From NCBI GenBank assembly GCA_035649895.1, contig DASRIS010000089.1, positions 1 to 28,403 on the forward strand: a stretch of 28,403 nucleotides of DNA. The letters are read 5' to 3'. The stretch is from DASSUC01 sp035649895. GTDB lineage: Bacteria; Actinomycetota; Actinomycetes; Mycobacteriales; Micromonosporaceae. Below, piece by piece: positions 22,882-28,403 of the stretch (positions are counted from its first letter, which is position 1; every line of letters begins with the position of its first letter). The translations under genes were made by a program, and so were the position numbers. Under the pieces are notes generated by a model, which saw nothing but the letters and a program-made list of their open reading frames with translations, was not told the origin of the DNA and ran no database searches.

Positions 22882-23115
22882 GTGGTCCAGGCCTACATCC
22901 TCATCCAGACCGAGGTCGGCAAGGCGCGTGACGTGGCCGCCGCGATCCGCGACATCTCCGGCGTGGTCCGGGTGGACGCGGTCACCGGCCCGTACGACGT
23001 GGTGGTGCTCACCGAGGCGCGCAGCGTGGACGAGCTCGGCAAGATGATCGTCAGCAAGGTGCAGCTGGTGCCCGGCATCACCCGTACGCTGACCTGCTCG
23101 GTGGTACATCTGTAG
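22882..23115 (+). CDS. stand-alone Lrp/AsnC-type ligand-binding (RAM) domain protein
   Basis: 77 aa, GTG start with AGAAGGAG upstream. The whole protein is one RAM domain: VQAYILIQTEVGKARDVAAAI, a central VRVDAVTGPYDVVVLTEARSVDELGKMIV and the terminal ITRTLTCSVVHL. There is no helix-turn-helix, so it is not a DNA-binding regulator by itself. Its stop overlaps the start of the DUF3515 gene by one base (TAGTG). Small effector-binding partner of unknown process; the neighbourhood is conserved in actinobacteria. Confidence 0.9.
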   Translation: MVQAYILIQTEVGKARDVAAAIRDISGVVRVDAVTGPYDVVVLTEARSVDELGKMIVSKVQLVPGITRTLTCSVVHL

Positions 23116-23720
23116 TGACCGACCCGACCCTCCGCTCGGCCCGGCGGGTGGCGACCCTCGTCGCCGTCCCGGTGGCGGTGCTCGCCGGGTTCGGCGCCTT
23201 CGCCGCGTTCGGCGGCTTCGACCGGTCCTCAGTCTCAGCACCCTCAGCCTCGGCAACATCAGCCTCAGCTCCGTCGGCGTTCGCCGCGCCGGTGCGGCCC
23301 GCCGCCGCCGGGGCGGTCGCTGTAGCGGCGCCACCGCTGGCCGCCGGAACGGCCGCAGCGTGCAGGGCACTGCTGTCCCGGCTGCCGGAGGCCCTCGGCG
23401 CCGGCCCCCGCCGGCCGGTCACCAGCGGCGCGGAGCAGAACGCCGCGTACGGCGACCCGCCCGTGGTCCTCGCCTGCGGCTTCGGCCCGGTCACCCGGCT
23501 AGCCCCGCAGGACGTGGTGTACCAGCTCTCCGGGGTCTGCTGGCAGGCGGTGGAGCTGCCGGCAGAGACTGCGTGGACCACAGTGGACCGCGAGGTCCCG
23601 GTGACCGTGACGGTGCCCCGCGCGTACGACGAGCCCGGCCAGGTCGTCACCGAGCTCGTCCCGGCCGTGCTCGCCGCGGTCCGCCCCAAGACCGCGGTCC
23701 CGAGCGGCTGCGTCCGCTGA
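23115..23720 (+). CDS. DUF3515 membrane-anchored/exported protein
   Basis: 201 aa, GTG overlapping the previous stop. Residues 11-35 are an uncleaved anchor or signal sequence, followed by a Ser/Ala/Pro-rich linker with SAPSASATSASAPSA-type repeats. The extracytoplasmic domain (about residues 75-201) shows the DUF3515 landmarks ACRALLSRLPEALGAGPRRPV, GDPPVVLACGFGP and the GVCWQAVEL and PVTVTVPRAYDEPGQV strands, with Cys pairs likely forming a disulphide. Function unknown. In actinobacteria it commonly sits beside ddl, which here is displaced by a 1.5-kb accessory patch. Confidence 0.88.
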   Translation: MTDPTLRSARRVATLVAVPVAVLAGFGAFAAFGGFDRSSVSAPSASATSASAPSAFAAPVRPAAAGAVAVAAPPLAAGTAAACRALLSRLPEALGAGPRRPVTSGAEQNAAYGDPPVVLACGFGPVTRLAPQDVVYQLSGVCWQAVELPAETAWTTVDREVPVTVTVPRAYDEPGQVVTELVPAVLAAVRPKTAVPSGCVR

Positions 23721-23772
23721 CCGAGCCTCGCGGCACCGGGTCATCCAGCCAGATACCCGTGGTGGAGGGCGC

Positions 23773-24102
23773 CTACCAGGATCCCACCACCGGGCTGCGG
23801 ATGAGGAGCAGCAGCTCGTCGTACCACTCCACGATCTGCACCCAGTCCGTCACCGGACCAGCGGAAGGCTCGAGCTCCCGCCCCCGCCGCGACGTCTCAG
23901 CACGGGCGGCGTCGAGGAACTTACGCCACGCGACCGCGACGAGCCATGCCTTCGGATCGCGCGGTGGATCCTGCGGCCAGGTCCCCAGCGCCCGGACCAG
24001 GGCCTCCTGCACGGCATCCTCAGCCGAGGCGAAGTCAGCTCCGCGCCGGACGAGGACACCGATCACCGCAGGCACGAGCTCCCGCAGCAGCGACTCGTTC
24101 AC
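23773..24102 (-). pseudogene. ECF sigma factor (DUF6596 type) with internal deletion and truncated end
   Basis: 109 residues. Residues 1-80 (VNESLLRELVPAVIGVLVRR, GADFASAEDAVQEALVRAL, PKAWLVAVAWRKFLDAARAE) are sigma region 2 of the large ECF group usually found with YCII genes. The next residues, VTDWVQIVEWYDELLLL and SPVV, match the far C-terminal helical domain of the same family. Sigma region 4 and the middle, several hundred residues in relatives, are absent, and the end stops early after SPVVGSW. The junction near residues 80-85 is in frame. The GTG start overlaps the YCII stop (GTGA). Without region 4 it should not recognise a -35 element, so I treat it as a deletion remnant; a short regulatory product is not excluded. 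Confidence 0.75.
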
Positions 24103-24509
24103 TCGCCGGCCGTGGGCGCCTGGGTCATGAACGGTCGAACCTCGAGCCACTCGTGGATCGGCTGTCCGCCGGCCCCAGGAGCGGCGGACAGCTCCCCAGC
24201 CAGCTGGACCGCGCGGTCCCAGGACTCCACGTCGATGACGTACCAACCGGCGACGAGGTCCTTGGTCTCAGCGAACGGACCATCGGTCACCGGTGGCCGC
24301 CCCGGGCCGTCATACCGCACGAACGCGCCATCAGGCGCCAGTGCCTGGACGTCGACGAGCTCACCCGTCTCCTCCAAGCGGGCCGCGAAGTCGCGCATGA
24401 ACTGCACGTGCGCGTCGACCTCCTCCGGCGCCCACTGGTCCATCGGCACGTCGTTGACCGCAGCCGGCGCACCACGGTAGTGCTTGAGCAGCAGGTACTT
24501 CACGGTCAT
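24099..24509 (-). CDS. YCII-domain protein
   Basis: 136 aa. MTVKYLLLKHYRG at the N-terminus, an EEVDAHVQFMRDFAARLEETGEL helix, and the TDGPFAETKDLVAGWYVIDVESW motif (residues 75-97) with the conserved DGPF and acidic residues identify the YCII/DGPF fold. These proteins are regularly encoded upstream of ECF sigma factors of the DUF6596 group, exactly the arrangement here, and are thought to influence them. ATG with AAGGAG directly upstream. The gene itself is intact although its sigma partner is deleted. Confidence 0.9.
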   Translation of the reverse strand: MTVKYLLLKHYRGAPAAVNDVPMDQWAPEEVDAHVQFMRDFAARLEETGELVDVQALAPDGAFVRYDGPGRPPVTDGPFAETKDLVAGWYVIDVESWDRAVQLAGELSAAPGAGGQPIHEWLEVRPFMTQAPTAGE

Positions 24510-24567
24510 TCTCCTTCTTCGTCAAGCAGCCCATCATGGCCACTGGTGTCCCTGGGACGGAGCCAGA

Positions 24568-24636
24568 ATGGAGAGCGCCGGCGTCGTTGTCGACGACCTC
24601 GCGGCTGCTACCGCGTTCTTCCTCGAGCTCGGCCTA
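24568..24636 (+). pseudogene. N-terminal remnant of a VOC/glyoxalase-family protein
   Basis: The first 23 codons (ending VVVDDLAAATAFFLELGL) match the opening strand and helix of vicinal-oxygen-chelate proteins. Immediately after the conserved LELGL the similarity ends and the frame runs into the leader of the next gene, closing at 24696. It reads as the stump of a deleted gene. Confidence 0.55.
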
Positions 24637-24679
24637 GTATCACCAACCAGTACCATCCGCACCAGAAAGGACCGTCGCC

Positions 24680-25159
24680 ATGGCCGTCGCCGATGACCTC
24701 GACCGCGCCACCGACTCGAAGTGGGACTGGGTCGCTGAGCACACCCGCACATATCTGGCCTCGGGCGGAACCGAGGGGCACGAGTCCAACGGCGTGTACA
24801 CACTCGTGCTCGCCACGACCGGACGCAGGACCGGCCAGCCGCGCCGCACCTGCCTGATCTACGGCACCTCAGGGGACGACCTCGTCGTCGTCGCCTCCAA
24901 GGGCGGTGACGACGAGGATCCGGCGTGGTTCAAGAACCTCCAGGCGGACCCGAGCGTCGGCGTACAGGTCGGCACCCGCCGGTTCACCGCCCGCGCCCGT
25001 GTCGCGTCCCCGGCCGAGCGCGAGACCCTCTGGGCCCAGATGGCGCGCATATTCCCGCTATACGACGAGTACGCGCAGAAGACCGACCGGGTAATCCCGG
25101 TCGTCCTGCTCACCCCGCAGGACCAACCCCGGCCTTCCCGCGCGCGAACAAATGGGTGA
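24680..25159 (+). CDS. nitroreductase/deazaflavin-dependent oxidoreductase
   Basis: 159 aa, ATG with AAAGGA upstream. FDOR/Ddn family: N-terminal helix, TLVLATTGRRTGQPRRTCLIYG (about residues 41-62) as cofactor-binding loop, DDLVVVASKGGDDEDPAWFKNLQADPSVGVQVG (about residues 65-97), and a C-terminal helix ERETLWAQMARIFPLYDEYAQKT with the closing VIPVVLLTP strand. It has more polar surface than the paralogue at 1251 and no membrane-like N-terminus. F420 binding is family inference. It follows the VOC remnant by 44 bases and converges on ddl. Confidence 0.88.
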   Translation: MAVADDLDRATDSKWDWVAEHTRTYLASGGTEGHESNGVYTLVLATTGRRTGQPRRTCLIYGTSGDDLVVVASKGGDDEDPAWFKNLQADPSVGVQVGTRRFTARARVASPAERETLWAQMARIFPLYDEYAQKTDRVIPVVLLTPQDQPRPSRARTNG

Positions 25160-25200
25160 CCAGACCGCGAAGCTCAAGATCTTGGTCCGGCTGCTCCACG

Positions 25201-25217
25201 CGGCCACCACCTGGCCG
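25201..25217. terminator. short hairpin between convergent genes
   Basis: Six-bp GC-rich stem 25201-25206/25212-25217 with loop CCACC, between the convergent deazaflavin gene and ddl, ending three bases before the ddl stop triplet. It has no T tract; weak evidence. Confidence 0.3.
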
Positions 25218-25219
25218 GT

Positions 25220-26320
25220 CTAGTGCAGACCGGTGCCGCGGCGCAGGGCCGTACGGACCAGGCGCGAGACCAGCTTGGGGTACTCCAGCCCGGAGGCCGT
25301 CCACATGCGCGGGAACATCGACGTCGGCGTAAAGCCCGGCATGGTGTTGATCTCGTTGAGATAGACCTCCAGCTCGGGCGTTACAAAGAAGTCCACCCGG
25401 GCCAGGCCGGCACAGTCCAGTGCGGTGAAGGTGCGGCACGCGAGCTCCTGGACGCGCCGCGTCACCCGCTCCGGCAGCCGCGCCGGGATGTCGAACTCGC
25501 ACGAGTCGTCCAGGTACTTCGCCTCGAAGTCGTAGAACTCGTGGTCGCGGACCACCCGTACCTCGGCGAGCAGGGATGCCTCCGGCGGGCCGCCGTGCTC
25601 CCCCTCCAGGACGCCGCACTCGATCTCCCGGCCGGCCACCGCCGCCTCCACCAGCACCTTCGGGTCGATCTCCCGGGCCGCGGCGAGGGCCGCGTCCAGC
25701 TGCGCCCACTCCTTGACCTTGGTGATGCCGTACGAGGAGCCGGCTCGCGACGGCTTGACGAACACGGGCAGGCCCAGCCGGTCGCGCTCGGCCGGGGACA
25801 GCACCGCGCCCGCCCGCAGCACCGCGTACGGGCCGACCGGGATGCCGGCTGCGGCAGCGAGCTTCTTGGTGAACTCCTTGTCCATCGCGGCGGCCGAAGC
25901 GAACACGTTCGCGCCCACGTACGGGATCCCGGCCATCTCCAGCAGGCCCTGGACGGTGCCGTCCTCGCCGTAGGCGCCGTGCAGCGCGGGGAAGACGACG
26001 TCCACGCCGGCCAGCGCGCGGGCGCCCTCGGACCGGTCGAGGACCACGATGCCGCGCTCCGTGGGGTCTGCGGGCAGCACCACACCGGTTCCGGACTCGG
26101 CGGTGACCTCCGGCAGCCGGCGTCCGCTGATCGCGAGGTCGGCCGGGTCGCCGCTGGTGAGCACCCAGCGGCCGGCACGGGTGATGCCGACCGGGACAAC
26201 CTCGAACTCGTCCGGGTCGAGCGCGCTCAGGATGCTCCCGCCGCTGATGCACGAGATCGCATGCTCGCTGCTACGACCGCCGAAAACGACCGCCACCCGG
26301 ATCTTGCGTGGGCCCGTCAC
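25220..26320 (-). CDS. ddl: D-alanine--D-alanine ligase
   Basis: 366 aa, ATP-grasp enzyme that joins two D-Ala for peptidoglycan precursors. N-terminal VAVVFGGRSSEHAISCISG (residues 9-27), HGAYGEDGTVQG (114-125), VGANVFASAAAMDKEFTK, the glycine loop VFVKPSRAGSSYGI (186-199), FEAKYLDD and the C-terminal LARVDFFV plus EINTMPGFTPTSMFP metal and substrate site are all present. The Tyr in the FEAKY loop fits D-Ala rather than D-Lac specificity by family knowledge. Start at 26320 is supported by the TGPRKIRVAVVFGG context. It lies 94 bases after the DUF4157 gene in the same direction, with a repeat in between. Confidence 0.97.
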   Translation of the reverse strand: MTGPRKIRVAVVFGGRSSEHAISCISGGSILSALDPDEFEVVPVGITRAGRWVLTSGDPADLAISGRRLPEVTAESGTGVVLPADPTERGIVVLDRSEGARALAGVDVVFPALHGAYGEDGTVQGLLEMAGIPYVGANVFASAAAMDKEFTKKLAAAAGIPVGPYAVLRAGAVLSPAERDRLGLPVFVKPSRAGSSYGITKVKEWAQLDAALAAAREIDPKVLVEAAVAGREIECGVLEGEHGGPPEASLLAEVRVVRDHEFYDFEAKYLDDSCEFDIPARLPERVTRRVQELACRTFTALDCAGLARVDFFVTPELEVYLNEINTMPGFTPTSMFPRMWTASGLEYPKLVSRLVRTALRRGTGLH

Positions 26321-26344
26321 CCCAGCACCCTACCGAAAGCCCGT

Positions 26345-26413
26345 ACCCGCCCCACCCCGCGCCCGCTCGCAGACTCGCACCCGCCCCACACCCACACCCG
26401 CTCGCAAACCCGG
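26345..26413 (-). repeat. two-unit tandem repeat on the 3' flank of the DUF4157 gene
   Basis: Units 26345-26378 (34 bases) and 26379-26413 (35 bases) share ACCCGCCCCAC at the start and CACCCGCTCGCA-like ends. The array ends one base from the stop triplet (26415-26417). Very G-rich on the transcribed strand, so G-quadruplex formation is possible. Confidence 0.75.
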
Positions 26414-26414
26414 G

Positions 26415-27824
26415 CTACTTCAGCGCCGCCCGCGCCCGCTTGGCCAGAGCATCCACCCGGCTCTGCTGGGCCGCCCGGTCAGCGACCGGGAAGCGCGGGT
26501 CGGCGAGCACCCGGTTGAGCCAGCGCAGCTGCTGGTCGAGGCGTGCCTGCAAGGCGTACGCCTCCTGGGTCGCCTTGATCACCTTCAGCAGGCCGCCCTT
26601 GGCCTGCTTGACCTTGGCGACGATCTGGTCCACCAGGCTCTCGGCCTGCTTCAGCCGGGCGTCCACCGCCCCGGCGCTCGGCGTGAACTCACGCATGACC
26701 CCCGGCTTGTCCGGCACCTGGGAGAGCCCGAAGGGGCCGGGGGCGAAGTGGCTGGAGGTGGTGGACGCCACCACGCGTACCCCGAGCTCGTCGCTGAGCT
26801 GCTGCGCGAACGGCGGGTCGCCGAACGGGACGCCGCTGAGGTTCCCGATGTTGCAGCCGTAGAACACCACGGTCGGCTGGTCCGCGAACCGGATCTGGTA
26901 GTCGCCGAGGTCCTCCTTTATCAGGCGGCGCTTCTGCGGCTCGGTGTCGGGCGCCTTCTTGCCCAGCGCCGGCTCTGGCCCGCCCAGGTTGGCGCCCTCG
27001 TCCCAACCGTGCGAGAAGACATGGATCTCCTGGACGGGCAGCGAGTACGCCTTGTTGAGCACGTTCTTGAGCTCGTCCTCGGTCGGCGTGTACTCGAACA
27101 CGATCGTGTTCTGCGCGGCCTGCTTGCCCAGCCGGGCAATGATCTCCCGCCGCTTGGCCTCGGCCGCCAGCTTGAACGCCTGGCCGACGTTGTGGTCGAC
27201 CGGCGTCTCCGGGTTCACCCGGCCGCTGCCGTAGACGATGATGTACGTCCCCGGGCTCTGGCTGGGTGGAGCGGGCTGGCGCAGCACGACCGGAGCGCGT
27301 GCCCCGCCCGGAGCCCGCACGCCGCCGCCCGGCGCCCGCGCGGCCTCCGGCCCGCGGCTGGGCAGCCAGCCCTGCTCGACCACGTGCCCCAGCTCGTGCA
27401 GGAGCAGGCTGCGGCCGGCGTCGGTGTGCGGGGCGTAGCGCCCCTGCCGGAAGACGATCCGGTCCGCCCAGCTGTACGCCTGGGCCGACATCCCGTACGC
27501 CGCATCGTCGGCCCGCTCGTCGTGGTGGACCCGTACGCCGCTGAAGTCAAAGCCCCACCGGGCGCGCGCCAGGTCCCGGGTCGCGGGGTCGAGCGGCGCG
27601 CCGGGCCCCTGCACCACCCGCTCATGCGCGGCCTGGGCGGGACTGCTCACCGGGCCGGCGAGGTGCTCCGACCGGCCGGGCACGGAACCTGCCGATGACA
27701 GGGCCGGAACGGAGCCCGGCGCCGACGGCACGGGCACGGAGCCCGGTGACGGCAGGGCGGGCGTCCACGCCGGCGGCGGGCGGCGCGAGATGGCCGGTGT
27801 GTCGTGCCGGGACCGCCGCACCAC
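26415..27824 (-). CDS. DUF4157 (eCIS core) protein with C-terminal DUF4347/clan-CD-like domain
   Basis: 469 aa, GTG start with TAGGGAG five bases upstream. Residues 1-65: Pro/Ser-rich with PGSVP repeats. Residues 77-151: DUF4157, with LDPATRDLARARWGFDFSGV, VRVHHDERADDAA, ADRIVFRQGRYAPHTDAGR and the zincin-like HELGH (143-147). Residues 155-190: Gly/Ala/Pro linker. Residues 193-375: a domain with EIHVFSHGW (His272), VVFYGCNIGN (Cys324) and FAQQLSDELGVRVVAST, the arrangement of strand-His-Gly and strand-Gly-Cys seen in DUF4347 and clan CD cysteine peptidases. Residues 385-469: charged coiled helices. DUF4157 is known from cargo of contractile injection systems and other polymorphic effectors; a protease or toxin role here is inference. 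No signal peptide, and no immunity gene or injection-system gene is visible. Confidence 0.85.
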   Translation of the reverse strand: MVRRSRHDTPAISRRPPPAWTPALPSPGSVPVPSAPGSVPALSSAGSVPGRSEHLAGPVSSPAQAAHERVVQGPGAPLDPATRDLARARWGFDFSGVRVHHDERADDAAYGMSAQAYSWADRIVFRQGRYAPHTDAGRSLLLHELGHVVEQGWLPSRGPEAARAPGGGVRAPGGARAPVVLRQPAPPSQSPGTYIIVYGSGRVNPETPVDHNVGQAFKLAAEAKRREIIARLGKQAAQNTIVFEYTPTEDELKNVLNKAYSLPVQEIHVFSHGWDEGANLGGPEPALGKKAPDTEPQKRRLIKEDLGDYQIRFADQPTVVFYGCNIGNLSGVPFGDPPFAQQLSDELGVRVVASTTSSHFAPGPFGLSQVPDKPGVMREFTPSAGAVDARLKQAESLVDQIVAKVKQAKGGLLKVIKATQEAYALQARLDQQLRWLNRVLADPRFPVADRAAQQSRVDALAKRARAALK

Positions 27825-27854
27825 CGAAGCTCCCTACGACAAGGTCAGGTGCTC

Positions 27855-28403
27855 TCAGCCTACGGCGTCGTCAACCGCCGCCAGGGCGTTCACCAGGTCG
27901 TCCAGCAGGTCCTCGGTGTCCTCGACCCCGCAGGAGAGCCGCACCAGCCCAGCCGGTGTGTCGTCGCCCCACTGCGCCCGCCGGTCCGCGGTCGTGTGCA
28001 GCCCGCCGAAGGACGTGGCGGCGGAGACCAGCCGGGCCGTGGTCAGGAAGCGCCGTACCTCGTCCGCGCTGGACAGCTCGAAGGTGACCACGCCCGGCAT
28101 CCGGCGCAGCTGCCGGCTGGCGACCGGGTACGCCGGGTCGGTGGGCAGCCCCGGCCAGCGCACCACGCGCACCGCGGGATGGTCGCGCAGCAGCGCGGCG
28201 ACGGCCGCGGCGTTGGTTGACTGGCGCGCCAGGCGCAGGTCCAGTGTGGCCAGTGACCGGTGCGCCAGCCAGCAGTCGAACGGCCCCGGGATGCCGCCGG
28301 TGCCGTCGCGCCAGGCGCGCAGCGCCGCCGCCAGGTCGGCGCGGCGCGTGCATGCGTACCCGAGGAGCAGGTCGGCGTGGCCGGAGAGCGCCTTTGTCGC
28401 GGA
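27855..28403 (-). CDS. Cys/Met-metabolism PLP enzyme, 3' part (cystathionine gamma-lyase/synthase type)
   Basis: The last 182 residues of a trans-sulfuration fold-type-I enzyme; the start lies beyond the window. The fragment opens with SATKALSGHADLLLGY, whose Lys (28392-28394) is the PLP Schiff-base lysine. Then follow GGIPGPFDCWLAHRSLATLDLRLARQ, the VVRWPGLP and MPGVVTFEL segments, SFGGLHTTADRRAQW and the terminal LVRLSCGVEDTEDLLDDL with the Arg that binds the substrate carboxylate. The family can act as cystathionine lyase, synthase or methionine lyase and the fragment does not decide. It lies 30 bases ahead of the DUF4157 gene, probably in one transcript. Confidence 0.93.
   Translation of the reverse strand, partial: SATKALSGHADLLLGYACTRRADLAAALRAWRDGTGGIPGPFDCWLAHRSLATLDLRLARQSTNAAAVAALLRDHPAVRVVRWPGLPTDPAYPVASRQLRRMPGVVTFELSSADEVRRFLTTARLVSAATSFGGLHTTADRRAQWGDDTPAGLVRLSCGVEDTEDLLDDLVNALAAVDDAVG

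Noticed and set aside
26049..27698. Long plus-strand open frame opposite ddl and the DUF4157 gene
   Set aside because: It spans two real minus-strand genes and their spacer, with no motif or ribosome site; GC artefact.

Overview
The window is chromosomal DNA of a very high-GC actinobacterium. GTG starts are frequent, start/stop overlaps (ATGA, GTGA) are common, and the housekeeping gene order ftsY, smc, mutM, rnc, plsX, rpmF, DUF177, sepIVA-like, coaD, rsmD, recG, fakA-like, rpmB, thiL, Lrp-type, DUF3515, ddl is typical of Actinobacteria. Two F420/deazaflavin-family proteins fit this. Micromonosporaceae is my best guess at family level, but nothing here proves it.

Layout. 1-1240: a Tat-type lipoprotein and a DUF4439 ferritin-like protein, then a tandem array. 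1251-2531: a deazaflavin-dependent nitroreductase and an APH-family kinase. 2698-3870: ftsY. 4006-6048: a decay and insertion zone between ftsY and smc, with a broken PhoD-like phosphatase, a truncated Phd/YefM-type antitoxin fragment, and an intact PIN-domain toxin with a 59-aa partner. 6100-9684: smc. 10027-11229: a small coiled-coil protein and a CAP-domain protein. 11256-20825: a long leftward run covering DNA repair, RNA processing, lipid and CoA synthesis, rRNA modification and cell division. 20964-23720: rpmB, a GNAT gene, thiL, an Lrp-type ligand-binding protein and DUF3515. 23773-25159: an accessory patch between the DUF3515 gene and ddl, with an internally deleted sigma factor, a YCII gene, a VOC remnant and a second deazaflavin protein. 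25220-28403: ddl, a DUF4157 protein with a cysteine-protease-like domain, and the 3' part of a cystathionine lyase/synthase-type PLP enzyme.

Two observations stand out. First, many genes with room downstream of their stop codon (DUF4439, ftsY, sepIVA-like, coaD, recG, GNAT, DUF4157) carry a short degenerate tandem array there. In at least recG, the sepIVA-like gene and coaD the repeat unit continues the last codons and stop codon of the gene itself, so each array is gene-specific. I do not know a named description of this. Second, the DUF4157 protein (the 'eCIS core' domain of contractile-injection-system cargo proteins) is joined to a DUF4347/clan-CD-like domain with a His-Gly and Gly-Cys pair. 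It sits beside ddl with no injection-system structural genes in view.
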